Assembly: GCF_003946245.1 (NCBI RefSeq)
Contig: NZ_RHNN01000009.1
Coordinates: forward strand, 1 to 64,000
Reading direction: 5' to 3'
DNA length: 64,000 nucleotides
From: Levilactobacillus cerevisiae
GTDB taxonomy: Bacteria > Bacillota > Bacilli > Lactobacillales > Lactobacillaceae
In this document: positions 1 to 8,176 of the stretch, piece after piece
How positions within the stretch are numbered: the stretch's first letter is position 1
How the letters are laid out: each line of letters opens with the position of its first letter
Notes under the pieces: generated by a model
What the model was told of the DNA's origin: nothing
Seen by the model: the letters and a program-made list of their open reading frames with translations, nothing else
Database searches by the model: none
Program-made: the position numbers and the translations under genes

Positions 1-22
1 TAATCGGTCGAGGACTTAACCA
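1..22 (+). rRNA. 23S ribosomal RNA, 3' end (partial)
   Basis: The window opens with the conserved last bases of lactobacillar 23S rRNA (TAATCGGTCGAGGACTTAAC, then CAA). The rest lies upstream of the window. The exact 3' end is from memory of the family and may be off by a few bases. It is followed by about 75 bases of spacer and the 5S gene, the usual order of an rRNA operon. Confidence 0.8.
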
Positions 23-96
23 AGTTGTAAAAACGTGGTGTTCTCTAGAAAATAATTTGATGATATCTAGTTTTGAGAGAAGAAGTTCTTTCATAG

Positions 97-213
<117 letters not shown>

Positions 214-219
214 GATTAT

Positions 220-292
220 TCCGGCATAGCTCAGTTGGTAGAGCACCTGACTGTTAATCAGGTTGTCGACGGTTCGAGCCCGCCTGCCGGAG
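220..292 (+). tRNA. tRNA-Asn(GTT)
   Basis: Cloverleaf with acceptor stem TCCGGCA/TGCCGGA, anticodon loop CTGTTAA giving GTT, T-arm GGTTCGAGCC and discriminator G. It is the first tRNA after the 5S gene, seven bases downstream. CCA is not encoded. Confidence 0.95.
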
Positions 293-301
293 CTTTATAA
301 T

Positions 302-392
302 GGAGAGTTGTCCGAGTGGCTGAAGGAGCAGCATTGGAAATGCTGTAAACGGGTACTAACCTGTTTCGAGGGTTCGAATCCCTCACTCTCCG
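302..392 (+). tRNA. tRNA-Ser(GGA)
   Basis: A 91-base class II tRNA with a long variable arm. Acceptor stem GGAGAGT/ACTCTCC, anticodon GGA in loop TTGGAAA, discriminator G. It reads UCC/UCU serine codons. Confidence 0.95.
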
Positions 393-404
393 TTTAAATA
401 GTAT

Positions 405-477
405 GACCCGTTGGTCAAGTGGTTTAAGACACCGCCCTTTCACGGCGGTAACATGGGTTCGAATCCCGTACGGGTCA
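405..477 (+). tRNA. tRNA-Glu(TTC)
   Basis: Acceptor stem GACCCGT/ACGGGTC, anticodon TTC within loop CTTTCAC, T-loop GGTTCGAATCC and discriminator A. Part of the same tRNA cluster. Confidence 0.95.
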
Positions 478-481
478 TTTT

Positions 482-554
482 GGAGGATTAGCTCAGTTGG
501 GAGAGCGTCTGCCTTACAAGCAGAGGGTCACAGGTTCGAGCCCTGTATCCTCCA
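482..554 (+). tRNA. tRNA-Val(TAC)
   Basis: Acceptor stem GGAGGAT/ATCCTCC, anticodon TAC in loop CTTACAA, D-arm GCTCAGTTGGGAGAGC and discriminator A. Four bases after tRNA-Glu, so probably co-transcribed. Confidence 0.95.
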
Positions 555-578
555 TAGGTAACGTAACACTTTAATTAT

Positions 579-652
579 GGTCTGTTGGTCCAGTTGGTTA
601 GGACGCCTCCCTGTCACGGAGGAGATCACGAGTTCGAGTCTCGTACAGACCG
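579..652 (+). tRNA. tRNA-Asp(GTC)
   Basis: Acceptor stem GGTCTGT/ACAGACC, anticodon GTC in loop CTGTCAC and discriminator G, as usual for tRNA-Asp. Confidence 0.95.
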
Positions 653-704
653 TTGTTATGTTATTAATAATTTAATACACAACAAACATATTACATGATG
701 GTAT

Positions 705-777
705 GGCTCGGTAGCTCAGTCGGTAGAGCAATGGATTGAAGCTCCATGTGTCGGCGGTTCGATTCCGTCCCGCGCCA
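705..777 (+). tRNA. tRNA-Phe(GAA)
   Basis: Anticodon GAA in loop TTGAAGC, T-arm GGTTCGATTCC and discriminator A. The acceptor strands GGCTCGG and CCGCGCC leave one T/C mismatch at pair 4. I recall the same mismatch in other lactobacilli, so I treat the gene as functional. Confidence 0.93.
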
Positions 778-782
778 TTTAT

Positions 783-865
783 GGTGGGGTAGCGAAGTCT
801 GGCTAAACGCGGCGGACTGTAAATCCGCTCCTTCGGGTTCGGTGGTTCGAATCCACTCCCCACCA
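783..865 (+). tRNA. tRNA-Tyr(GTA)
   Basis: An 83-base class II tRNA with acceptor GGTGGGG/CCCCACC, anticodon GTA in loop CTGTAAA, an extra arm CTCCTTCGGGTTC and discriminator A. Confidence 0.95.
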
Positions 866-872
866 TCATTAT

Positions 873-943
873 AGGGATATAGTTCAATGGTAGAACAACG
901 GTCTCCAAAACCGTCGATGTGGGTTCAACTCCTACTATCCCTG
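873..943 (+). tRNA. tRNA-Trp(CCA)
   Basis: Acceptor AGGGATA/TATCCCT, anticodon CCA in loop CTCCAAA and discriminator G. Seven bases after tRNA-Tyr. This is the only tRNA-Trp in the window. Confidence 0.95.
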
Positions 944-956
944 TTTGTAATGTGAT

Positions 957-1030
957 GGCGGTATTGGTGAAGTGGTTAACACACCGGATTGTGGTTCCGG
1001 CACGCGTGGGTTCGATTCCCACATACCGCC
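957..1030 (+). tRNA. tRNA-His(GTG)
   Basis: Acceptor GCGGTAT/ATACCGC with an encoded G(-1) at 957 facing C73 at 1030, the hallmark of bacterial tRNA-His. Anticodon GTG lies in loop TTGTGGT. I set the ends to include G(-1). Confidence 0.94.
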
Positions 1031-1090
1031 CTTAGATTGGGGCATCTTGGATTTATTCAGCTGGTCCAGTCAGATTGGATAGGCGATTAT

Positions 1091-1161
<71 letters not shown>

Positions 1162-1192
1162 TTGACTGGGTGTATCCAATCAGTATTTTTTT

Positions 1193-1277
1193 GCCGGAGT
1201 GGCGGAACTGGCAGACGCGCTGGACTCAAAATCCAGTGACCGTTGAGGTCGTGTGGGTTCGAACCCCACCTCCGGTA
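1193..1277 (+). tRNA. tRNA-Leu(CAA)
   Basis: An 85-base class II tRNA with a long variable arm. Acceptor GCCGGAG/CTCCGGT starts with a G-T wobble; anticodon CAA lies in loop CTCAAAA; discriminator A. It is the last tRNA of the cluster. Confidence 0.95.
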
Positions 1278-1296
1278 TCAGAAGATTCAGCTCGGT

Positions 1297-1325
1297 AGTC
1301 ATCGCAATCGGCGGTGGCTTTTTTT
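1297..1325 (+). terminator. Rho-independent terminator of the rRNA/tRNA operon
   Basis: Stem AGTCATCGC / GCGGTGGCT (9 pairs, including G-U) around a five-base loop, followed by seven T. It lies 20 bases after tRNA-Leu. Confidence 0.8.
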
Positions 1326-1422
1326 GTGCAGTTTTTAAGGTGGTTTAGAAGGTAGTCATCGGTTGTGTCGGTTCTGGATTGGGACTACGCTTAAATCAGA
1401 AGTAAAAATTTAGAGGTTGGGG

Positions 1423-2364
1423 ATGTTAGGCTTGAAAAAAAGATGGTGGCAAGTGGCCTTTATTCTTGTAGGATGTGTCGTTGGTTGGCAAGTGGCGCAG
1501 ATCAGTGCTCAGGCAAGCTATCAGACAATGTTTGCCCGGGAAGGGTATTTCTCAACGCATGAGCGGTTAGATGCTGCTAAGTCGTATGACCGTCGAATTA
1601 GCCGTTATAAGTCCGTATATATCACGCAAACGGCTAAAGGGCAGATTCGTAATGTGAGCTTGATGTGTTATACCAAACCACAGGGGAAGCGTTTTAACCA
1701 CTATGCAAGTCATTGGGTCAACGTCCGGACGCTGCGTAGCGGTAAGCTCTATGCGTATAACGATCAAACGGTGTATGGTCATTACCTGGTAAGCTATCAC
1801 CCATTTGGTCGGGGTCAAGGCACGACAGTCTATGCTGGTAAACAGCCGATTAAGCTACACTTCTCTAAGCAGGGAAATCTGCTCGTTAAGTATCAGAAGC
1901 AAGTGTTGACGGTTCATTTGGAGGCGGGGCAGGTCAATCTGAACGGCAAGCCGACGATGGCTAACACTAATCGGACATTTAAACGGGCCGCACCAACCAA
2001 GGGGAGTCGAACTAGTCGGCTAGTTGCCGATGCTAAGCGTTATCTCGGGGTACCTTACCGGTATGCGGGGCGTGATGCTTTTGGTGGCTTAGATTGTGCC
2101 TCATTCGTCGACCAGGTGTACCTGGATGTCGAGCATCGTGATATTGGCGGGATGACGGGCGTGCAGCAGAAGCTAGGGAAGCATGTCCCTGTCAGTCAGG
2201 CCAGGAAGGGCAATCTGTTATTCTGGCAAGTTGCCGGCCAACGCTATACTTACCACGTGGCGCTGGCAATCGGTCATGGTAAATTGATTGAAGAAGCTGG
2301 CAAGTCCGTCCACGTTTCTCGGATTGCCAGTCGCCATCCGCAGTTTGCGATTCATATGCAGTAG
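1423..2364 (+). CDS. NlpC/P60 family cell-wall hydrolase, membrane-anchored or secreted
   Basis: A 313-residue protein with a basic start and one hydrophobic segment (about residues 8-30) that can act as signal or anchor. Residues 33-190 match nothing I recognise. A C-terminal NlpC/P60 (C40) domain begins near 198: nucleophile C225 in GGLDCASFVDQVY and H278 in YTYHVALAIG. Such enzymes cut D-Glu/diamino acid or similar bonds in peptidoglycan. The ATG at 1423 is preceded by TAGAGG at a six-base distance; a TTG at 1417 touches the ribosome site and is unlikely. Monocistronic, between the tRNA terminator and the hairpin at 2445-2494. The fold is clear; the bond cut is inference. Confidence 0.85.
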   Translation: MLGLKKRWWQVAFILVGCVVGWQVAQISAQASYQTMFAREGYFSTHERLDAAKSYDRRISRYKSVYITQTAKGQIRNVSLMCYTKPQGKRFNHYASHWVNVRTLRSGKLYAYNDQTVYGHYLVSYHPFGRGQGTTVYAGKQPIKLHFSKQGNLLVKYQKQVLTVHLEAGQVNLNGKPTMANTNRTFKRAAPTKGSRTSRLVADAKRYLGVPYRYAGRDAFGGLDCASFVDQVYLDVEHRDIGGMTGVQQKLGKHVPVSQARKGNLLFWQVAGQRYTYHVALAIGHGKLIEEAGKSVHVSRIASRHPQFAIHMQ

Positions 2365-2444
2365 AATTTGCCGTTTTTCGGGTTGTATTACTGCCGACAT
2401 AGGTAGGTGGCTAAATGATTGTTGGTTGATTCCTAGTTTATCGA

Positions 2445-2494
2445 TAAAAAAGAACACTCAAATCTGTGGTTACAGACGTTTGAGTGTTCTTTTT
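2445..2494 (+). terminator. Bidirectional-looking terminator after the P60 gene
   Basis: Perfect stem AAAAAGAACACTCAAA / TTTGAGTGTTCTTTTT around TCTGTGGTTACAGACG, which can itself fold. A on the left and T on the right suit both directions. About 80 bases downstream of the P60 stop codon. Confidence 0.85.
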
Positions 2495-2613
2495 GGGTAT
2501 TTACCTGTGATGATAGTTGGTGACCTTAGGTGGCAAGCAAAGTAGCAATCCTGAGGTCAACCAATAATGGCTGTTTCAAATGAGGCCGCCAATCACTGGT
2601 ATTTAGCGCATAA

Positions 2614-2647
2614 GAAAACCCCTAGCTGGACCGGCGGCTAGAGGTTT
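2614..2647 (-). terminator. Terminator of the metalloprotease gene
   Basis: Read on the minus strand: AACCTCTAGC / GCTAGGGGTT stem followed by TTTTCTT. It lies about 30 bases downstream of the matrixin-like gene's stop codon. Confidence 0.75.
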
Positions 2648-2676
2648 GTAGGTATTCGTCAATGTTAGATAGACGT

Positions 2677-3249
2677 TTAGTTGTTGTAAGCGTCCTGTAA
2701 ACCGACCTTGTCTTGGTGGTCGATGGAAGCGTAACGATCGGATGCGTACATCACGCTGTCCTTGCTAGCAGAGTGGCTTAAGCCAAGTGCATGGCCAATT
2801 TCGTGAGTGGCGACGTTCGTGCGCTGGGTCTTGGTGTAACCGTACTTCGTTAAGAGGCTCCGGTTTAACGTTGACTTAGCAGCAACGATTTCGTTGTTGT
2901 CGCTACCCTTGTTTAAGTAAGAGTAGTTGGTGTAGCCTGCAAGTTTACCGCTCTTGGTGCTGAGTGATTCGGAAGAGGTCAACGTGATGTCAGCCTTTTC
3001 GCCGCTCTTAGCAGCTTTTAACTGAACAACGCCAACCTTGTTCCAGCGACTAACGGCGTTTTTCCAAACGCTCTTGTAATAGGAAGAAGAAGTGTCGGTG
3101 GTGTATGTAATGGTTGTCTGATCCCAACTGCCCCAAGAAGGGGTTGGTGTGCTGGTAGCTGCGGCTAAGATGGTTGCGTTACAAGTCGCTAAGGTGACGA
3201 CTAAGGTGGCAACCATTAAGACGGTCCATTTCACGATTTTCTTGAACAT
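2677..3249 (-). CDS. Secreted matrixin-like zinc metallopeptidase (M10 type)
   Basis: A 190-residue protein with a signal peptide (about residues 1-30) and a compact catalytic domain. The zinc motif HExxHxxGxxH is complete: H149, E150, H153, H159 in HEIGHALGLSH, followed by the Met-turn SVMY with M167. This pattern defines metzincins, and the small size fits the matrixin-like exported proteins of lactobacilli. The substrate is unknown; extracellular peptides or cell-wall proteins are likely. Start ATG at 3249 has GTAGG eight bases upstream. The gene has its own terminator; a candidate -10 (TATACT on the minus strand) lies near 3320. Confidence 0.88.
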   Translation of the reverse strand: MFKKIVKWTVLMVATLVVTLATCNATILAAATSTPTPSWGSWDQTTITYTTDTSSSYYKSVWKNAVSRWNKVGVVQLKAAKSGEKADITLTSSESLSTKSGKLAGYTNYSYLNKGSDNNEIVAAKSTLNRSLLTKYGYTKTQRTNVATHEIGHALGLSHSASKDSVMYASDRYASIDHQDKVGLQDAYNN

Positions 3250-3384
3250 TTTGAATACCTACTTTCTTTTAAATCCGAATGTTTTACTTTTCAATTGCTC
3301 GCTATCTTATTGACTATGGTTAGTATAAAGCGTGTGTAAAAAGAGTTGGACGGACACTTCTGGTAGGGTGGACAGTTTCCAGGG

Positions 3385-3396
3385 GACAATATTGTC
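3385..3396. promoter_or_regulatory. Perfect 12-bp palindrome upstream of the metalloprotease
   Basis: GACAATATTGTC reads the same on both strands, about 135 bases before the protease start and 115 before the next terminator. It could be an operator half-buried in an untranslated region. No protein can be assigned from sequence. The rest of the 3250-3512 gap shows nothing I recognise except the candidate -10 near 3320. Confidence 0.3.
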
Positions 3397-3512
3397 AAAG
3401 TGGCTAGGCCTTATCCCATTAAGCCCGATGTGTGGGGATAAATGGTTACACAATAGGCTTTGTGGCTACACGGGAAGTGGCAATTTGGTCGGTAATCTAA
3501 CTAAATGAATGC

Positions 3513-3567
3513 AAAAAAAAGAGCCCGGCAGAGCGGCCGTGTTAAACGACTGCTCTGCCGGGCTTTT
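3513..3567 (-). terminator. Strong terminator after the UPF0145 gene
   Basis: A 13-bp perfect stem AGCCCGGCAGAGC / GCTCTGCCGGGCT with A8 on the left and T4 on the right. On the minus strand the A tract becomes the T run, about 75 bases after the stop at 3640. Confidence 0.85.
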
Positions 3568-3639
3568 GACGAATTCCCAACAAAAATATTAAAGTGTCAC
3601 GAACATTGCGTACAAGATAACCGTTGTACTGGTCAGAAT

Positions 3640-3960
3640 TTACTGATATTTCACGGCTGTTCCGTAGGCGGCGACTGATTGCATGTCGGTGCCAATCGAA
3701 CCGGAATCAAAGCGCATCATCACGACGGCGTCTGCCCCCATGTTAGCGGCATTTTGTTTCAGGCGATCAACAGCGACGTTGCGGGCCTCATCCAGCATCT
3801 TGGTGTAATCCTTGATTTCACCACCAACGACGTTCTTCAGGGATGCCCCAATGTTCCGAATCACGTTTTTTGATTGTGTGGTCAGTCCGAAGACCTCACC
3901 GATGACCTGATATTCTTGACCGGGAATCTTTTCAGTAGTTGAAACGAGTATATCTGCCAT
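3640..3960 (-). CDS. UPF0145 (YbjQ) family protein
   Basis: A 106-residue soluble protein with the hallmarks of the YbjQ/UPF0145 family: the N-terminal [20 protein letters not shown] segment, then [18 protein letters not shown] and the end [16 protein letters not shown]...YGTAVKYQ. The family forms pentamers in solved structures and has been called heavy-metal-binding, but the function is not settled. Ribosome site GAGGAGG is well placed before ATG 3960. A shorter relative occurs at 23668-23961. Confidence 0.88.
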   Translation of the reverse strand: MADILVSTTEKIPGQEYQVIGEVFGLTTQSKNVIRNIGASLKNVVGGEIKDYTKMLDEARNVAVDRLKQNAANMGADAVVMMRFDSGSIGTDMQSVAAYGTAVKYQ

Positions 3961-4288
3961 GTTATTTCCTCCTCGTGGTTAGTTTCAATATACCGGGTAG
4001 TTGGCCAAAAGGCAAGGGAAACAGTGAATGGACCGGGAATCCTGAAGGTCAGATCTGTCGGAAAGGCTAGGAATTAATTGGCCGACAAATGTGTTTAATG
4101 CGTGCGAAAGTTAACCGCGTAGTGGTTTTGTCCACTGACTGGTGATTCAAATAAGCAACTCAGAATGTCAAAATACGAAGCAATCATTGCTTATTAATCA
4201 TCGACGGTGTTAATTTTATGGGAAGCGTGGTACAGTATCCGTGTAGCAAAGTTCGGCAACTACGAATGGCTAACAAGAGGAGACAACA
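3961..4288. other. Intergenic gap between divergent genes
   Basis: 328 bases hold the upstream regions of the UPF0145 gene (minus) and the gene at 4289 (plus). A weak plus-strand promoter candidate is TTGCTT near 4188 with TTAATT 17 bases later; TACAGT near 4232 is an alternative -10. No RNA gene or repeat was recognised. Confidence 0.35.
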
Positions 4289-4888
4289 ATGGTCTTGAAC
4301 GGTGAGGAGAGATTCAACGGAAAGCTCCCTGAAAAGGGCGTTCTGGGATTAGATCGACAGTTAACGGGTCATGAACGGGAATTAATCGAAAAATTTTTGG
4401 AACTCAGACAGGCGTACAAAGTGATTACGCACCGGATTGAAACGGAGCTGAGCGAGCCCCTTGATCATTACCAACAGCAACGACATTTTTACCTGGATAC
4501 GAGTGACTTGACGCATTTTCGGCTGAACTTCTTCGATCAGGTCGGCCACTTTTTACAATCGTCACTAAATGCCACGTATCAATTGGAGCTGTGGGACCGC
4601 AAGTCACATAGCAAGTACAGTTTCACTCATGACGAATTGGCACAGGCCGATAGTTGTGGAATTGAAACGGGCAGTGCCGTCGAAACCATCAACTACGGGC
4701 GGTTAAACTACCGTTTGCGGCGGGTGTTTGACATTCAACACCATCATCTCTTTCGGACCAAAGAACAGCTTTTTGTCAATGGCAAGCAGATTGAACTGAC
4801 GGATGGTCTAATGATGCTCCAGCGCGAGCTTGAGGAGCATACGGTGTGGTTCCGAGGGTCACTGTTCAAAATTCGTGATTTTACTTAA
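4289..4888 (+). CDS. Conserved-looking hypothetical protein, 199 aa
   Basis: Not recognised. A soluble, charged protein with no signal peptide or membrane span. Residues 20-65 are helix-prone (GHERELIEKFLELRQAY...), followed by mixed segments rich in H, R and Y. It has a clear ribosome site (AGAGGAG, eight bases before ATG 4289) and codon use like its neighbours, so I regard it as a real gene. It stands alone; the facing genes on the other strand give no functional clue. Confidence 0.7.
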   Translation: MVLNGEERFNGKLPEKGVLGLDRQLTGHERELIEKFLELRQAYKVITHRIETELSEPLDHYQQQRHFYLDTSDLTHFRLNFFDQVGHFLQSSLNATYQLELWDRKSHSKYSFTHDELAQADSCGIETGSAVETINYGRLNYRLRRVFDIQHHHLFRTKEQLFVNGKQIELTDGLMMLQRELEEHTVWFRGSLFKIRDFT

Positions 4889-4981
4889 GTTAATTTTGGA
4901 CAAGTGATTGTGAGCGGGCGATTGGCTGGTGCAGCGCAGTAGGCGGCATCTGCCAATTGTCTGTTTTTTCATTATGAAAAC

Positions 4982-5011
4982 AAAAAATGCCCAACCAATT
5001 GTGGTCGGACA
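4982..5011 (-). terminator. Terminator of the 114-aa gene
   Basis: Minus strand: TGTCCGACC / GGTTGGGCA stem with two G-U pairs, loop ACAATT, then T6. It begins right at the stop codon of the gene at 5014. Confidence 0.75.
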
Positions 5012-5013
5012 TC

Positions 5014-5358
5014 TCAGTTAGCTGTCGAATGTAGTGACAAGCGGCTGGCTAGTTCTTGTTGGGTCACGCCAACTTGACCCCGAAGCAAGTCTTTGTGGGC
5101 TACCGCAATCACGTTGCCGTTTCCGCGCAAGTGGTCAGTCACCGCCAAAATTTGATCGTCAATCAGGTAAATCTGTGCTGAATCCGTCGTGAGATTCCAA
5201 TTGTGTTCCGCGTGGACCGTCGATAGTGGTAATCCCAAGGCTACCGCTAGATTACGACAAAAGTGATCAATCAAGGCTGCATCCACAATCCGATTACCGG
5301 TGAGGGTGGGTTGAAATTTACCACTCAGGATGTCACCAATCACTTTAATTTCCGTCAT
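5014..5358 (-). CDS. Hypothetical protein, 114 aa
   Basis: Not recognised. A soluble alpha/beta-looking protein with no membrane span or signal peptide. Its N-terminal third (VIGDILSGKF...NRIVDAALIDHFCRNL) and the repeated ILAVTDH / NVIAVAH segments suggest a small ligand- or partner-binding domain, but this is only impression. Start ATG 5358 follows GGAGGAACCAAA, a good ribosome site, and a terminator follows directly. It could be co-transcribed with the membrane protein at 5484-6191, whose stop lies about 125 bases upstream of this start. Confidence 0.65.
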   Translation of the reverse strand: MTEIKVIGDILSGKFQPTLTGNRIVDAALIDHFCRNLAVALGLPLSTVHAEHNWNLTTDSAQIYLIDDQILAVTDHLRGNGNVIAVAHKDLLRGQVGVTQQELASRLSLHSTAN

Positions 5359-5483
5359 TTTGGTTCCTCCATTACTAGATGATGCCTCATTCTAGCATGG
5401 TTTAATTGCGAAACGGTAGTGAGTTCCCTTGGGTTTAGCGAAACTTTAAAACTCTGGGGCTTAACCATCAAGTAGGCGACTAA

Positions 5484-6191
5484 TTATCGCAAAATAAGAA
5501 TACCGACTAGTAACTGACAGAGACCGGAAAAGACTAACCGGTACCGGCTGCTCAGCCGCGGTTGTAGCCACCAGTGGGCCACGACGACAGCGATGATTAA
5601 AAGCATTTGCCAGAAAAGGCCCAATGTGAAGAGGGATAGACAAAAAATAATCGGCGTGACTAAGGTCCAGCGCCAATCGCGCTCGCTGGTTAAATAGTAG
5701 GGTTCAAAGAAGGTCAAGTAACTGGCCATGAGCGGGACCAACGGGGTCAAAAATTGGACAGCTAGGTAATGGTTTCTTAAGAAGAAGAGCAGCACGGGGA
5801 CACCGTAGCCGGCTAAAACGCTGAAGACAATCAACCCATAGATGGATTGTAGGCCCAATTGGGGAATGCACGCGAGCACGAGGAAGACACATAGCAACAA
5901 CGCGAATGCCTGGACTAAGTGGTCGCTGGGAGCTGCAAGGATGCCCATGGTGGCTGCCGCGACCACCAGAATCGGGCCGATGTGTGATTGAAAGTGCCGT
6001 TTTAATAGTAAGAAAATTCCTGCGGCAAGTAAGAGTCCATAGATAAGAAGATAAATTTTAACATCCGTCCCGAGGGGCGTCCCAGTACTGGCCGTGGATC
6101 CTGCTAGCCACCAAAGAATATTTTGACAAAGTGTAAAGATGAACAGCTGTTGTACTGTTCGGTTTTTAAAGAAGGCCATGAGAGTGGTCAT
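5484..6191 (-). CDS. Multi-pass membrane protein of unknown function, 235 aa
   Basis: About seven hydrophobic segments (near residues 15-32, 45-62, 70-88, 93-110, 115-135, 145-160, 175-205) make this an integral membrane protein. Short loops carry R/K clusters (LLKRHFQSH, SERDWRW). No transporter signature or catalytic motif is visible. Ribosome site ACGGAG lies about eight bases before ATG 6191. It is divergent from metK, with no shared operon. Function cannot be named. Confidence 0.7.
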   Translation of the reverse strand: MTTLMAFFKNRTVQQLFIFTLCQNILWWLAGSTASTGTPLGTDVKIYLLIYGLLLAAGIFLLLKRHFQSHIGPILVVAAATMGILAAPSDHLVQAFALLLCVFLVLACIPQLGLQSIYGLIVFSVLAGYGVPVLLFFLRNHYLAVQFLTPLVPLMASYLTFFEPYYLTSERDWRWTLVTPIIFCLSLFTLGLFWQMLLIIAVVVAHWWLQPRLSSRYRLVFSGLCQLLVGILILR

Positions 6192-6324
6192 GGAATCGCT
6201 CCGTTTCGACTGGTTATAGTGTTGCCTTTTATCTTAGTGATAAATAGGGCCCGGGTCAACGATTTCTTTGGGAAAATTTGGTGGCTTCCTTGTTAAGTCG
6301 GCCGGTTTTGTGTTAAAATTCTTG

Positions 6325-6438
6325 AGTTATGAGTCAATTCCCGATAGGATTCACGTGGTTTGTGAAGCTGCCTTGTAACCGAATGGCGCAGAGATTATCG
6401 GTCAACTCGCCGTCAACTATATCTAGGGGGAATATCCA
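6325..6438 (+). promoter_or_regulatory. S_MK box (SAM-III) riboswitch controlling metK
   Basis: The leader contains the S_MK signature CCCGATAGGAT and GCTGCCTTGTAACC ahead of the GGGGG Shine-Dalgarno at 6426-6430. ATTCCC (6337-6342) is complementary to GGGAAT (6428-6433), so the ribosome site can be masked by pairing. In known S_MK boxes SAM binding stabilises this pairing and shuts off translation of metK. Its place directly before SAM synthetase is diagnostic. Exact ends are approximate. Confidence 0.9.
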
Positions 6439-7626
6439 TTGCAAGAAAGACATTTATTTACTTCAGAGTCCGTTTCTGAAGGCCATCCCGACAAAATCGC
6501 TGATCAAATCAGTGACGCCATCTTAGATGCGATGCTGGAACAAGATCCAGATTCTCGGGTTGCCTGTGAAACGTCAGTCACAACTGGCTTGGTCCTAGTC
6601 TTTGGTGAAATTTCAACCAAGGCTTACGTCGACATTCAAAAAGTGGTGCGGCAAACGATCAAGGAAATTGGTTACACGGATGGTCAATACGGGTTCGACG
6701 GCGACAACTGTGCTGTGCTCGTGGCTATCGATGAACAATCACCTGACATTGCCCAAGGAGTGGATGACTCTTTGGAAACGCGTGAGGGTGACGAAGATCC
6801 ATTGGATAAGATTGGTGCCGGTGATCAGGGGTTAATGTTCGGCTATGCCGTCAACGAGACGCCTGAGTTAATGCCCTTACCAATTGAGTTGAGTCATGCG
6901 TTGATGCGACAAATTGCCAAACTGCGTAAGACTGACGTCATTGATTACCTGCGGCCAGACGCCAAGGCTGAAGTCACCGTTGAATACGATGACAACGAAA
7001 AGCCATTGCGGGTTGATACCGTTGTGCTGAGTACCCAGCATGATCCAGACGTTACCTTGGATCAAATCCGGCAAGACGTGATTGAACAAGTTATTAAGCC
7101 AGTCATTCCAGATGCTTTATTGGATGACAAGACGAAGTACTTCATCAACCCAACCGGCCGTTTTGTCATCGGTGGTCCCCAAGGGGATGCCGGTCTGACT
7201 GGACGGAAGATTATCGTCGATACCTATGGTGGGGCCGCTCATCATGGTGGTGGGGCCTTCTCTGGGAAGGATGCCACCAAGGTGGACCGTTCTGCTAGTT
7301 ACGCAGCCCGGTACATCGCTAAGAACATTGTCGCTGCAGAGTTGGCAACGAAGTGTGAAGTCCAGATTGCCTACGCCATTGGGGTGGCGGAACCCGTTTC
7401 CGTTTACATCAATACGTTTGGCACCGGGACCGTGGATGAGAGTAAACTGAACGCCGCTGTGCGTGATTTGTTTGACTTGCGGCCCGCCGGCATCATTCAG
7501 ATGTTGGATTTGAAGCGGCCAATCTACAAGCAAACGGCAGCGTACGGTCACTTTGGCCGGACGGACATCGACTTGCCTTGGGAACATTTAGACAAGGTTG
7601 AAGCTTTGAAAGCAGCCGTTAAATAA
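6439..7626 (+). CDS. metK: S-adenosylmethionine synthetase
   Basis: A 395-residue enzyme making SAM from methionine and ATP, typical length for MetK. Visible motifs: [10 protein letters not shown] at the N-terminus (methionine/ATP site), [12 protein letters not shown], and the glycine-rich GGGAFSGKD phosphate loop. Start is TTG at 6439, eight bases after GGGGG; the next residues [10 protein letters not shown] match the family start, and a non-ATG start is common in S_MK-controlled metK. Feedback is expected through the riboswitch just upstream. Monocistronic with its own terminator. Confidence 0.97.
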   Translation: MQERHLFTSESVSEGHPDKIADQISDAILDAMLEQDPDSRVACETSVTTGLVLVFGEISTKAYVDIQKVVRQTIKEIGYTDGQYGFDGDNCAVLVAIDEQSPDIAQGVDDSLETREGDEDPLDKIGAGDQGLMFGYAVNETPELMPLPIELSHALMRQIAKLRKTDVIDYLRPDAKAEVTVEYDDNEKPLRVDTVVLSTQHDPDVTLDQIRQDVIEQVIKPVIPDALLDDKTKYFINPTGRFVIGGPQGDAGLTGRKIIVDTYGGAAHHGGGAFSGKDATKVDRSASYAARYIAKNIVAAELATKCEVQIAYAIGVAEPVSVYINTFGTGTVDESKLNAAVRDLFDLRPAGIIQMLDLKRPIYKQTAAYGHFGRTDIDLPWEHLDKVEALKAAVK

Positions 7627-7637
7627 AAATTATTTTC

Positions 7638-7673
7638 AATTCGGTGATTGCGTCTTGGTCGCCGAATTTTTTT
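7638..7673 (+). terminator. metK terminator
   Basis: Stem AATTCGGTGA / TCGCCGAATT (one G-U) followed by T7, 12 bases after the metK stop codon. Confidence 0.85.
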
Positions 7674-7741
7674 GATGTTAAATAGTTGTCATTAAAACTA
7701 TTTGTGCTAATCTGATAGATGTCCTGAAAGGGGATGAGCGA

Positions 7742-8176
7742 ATGCAACGAGGAGACTCATTGGCGAGTCAGCTTTACCAAGTGGCCCAACTGGAAAATCA
7801 CTGGCTGAGTCAACAATTGCGGCAACTAGGCTTAAATAACGATCAGGCGCGGGCGTTGGATGCTATTGCCCAACACCCTAATAGCAATCAGCGGCAGGTG
7901 GCCCAACGTTTACAACGACAGGCGGCCAGTACCTCGAATCTCTTACGAAACCTCACGGAACGGGGATTGATTGAACGGCGGCCGTCACCGGTCAGCAAGC
8001 GGGAGAAAGTTTTGCAGGTAACCATAGCTGGTGAAGCGACTGTGGCGGCCATTCAAGCGGCCTTTCAGCACCTGGACGACGTCGTTAAGGAATCTGTACC
8101 AATCGACCAGCAACGGGCATTACAGGCACACTTAACCAGCATAGCAGAAAGGTTACAGTCAGAGGAGGGCGACTAG
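7742..8176 (+). CDS. MarR family transcriptional regulator
   Basis: A 144-residue protein with the MarR layout: an N-terminal dimerisation helix, winged helix-turn-helix around residues 50-95 (NQRQVAQRLQRQAASTSNLLRNLTERGLIERR, wing SKREKVLQVT) and a C-terminal helix pair. Such repressors respond to small aromatic or toxic compounds. ATG 7742 follows AAAGGGGATGAGCG. The stop codon abuts the start of the DUF2316 gene, so the two form an operon; the efflux pump at 8902 may be a target but is separated by 425 bases. Confidence 0.88.
   Translation: MQRGDSLASQLYQVAQLENHWLSQQLRQLGLNNDQARALDAIAQHPNSNQRQVAQRLQRQAASTSNLLRNLTERGLIERRPSPVSKREKVLQVTIAGEATVAAIQAAFQHLDDVVKESVPIDQQRALQAHLTSIAERLQSEEGD

Noticed and set aside
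258-1022. Reading frames of 61 and 116 codons on the minus strand across the tRNA cluster
   Set aside because: They are antisense to well-formed tRNAs; the apparent repeated peptides (RDSNPRN, GIEPTRA) are just the complement of the T-arm.
1032-1090. Possible decayed tRNA-Gln between tRNA-His and tRNA-Cys
   Set aside because: Other lactobacilli carry tRNA-Gln here, but I could not find a T-arm, anticodon loop or pairing acceptor ends in this stretch.
2288-2545. 85-codon plus-strand frame over the P60 gene end
   Set aside because: It overlaps the P60 coding end in another frame and runs through the terminator hairpin.
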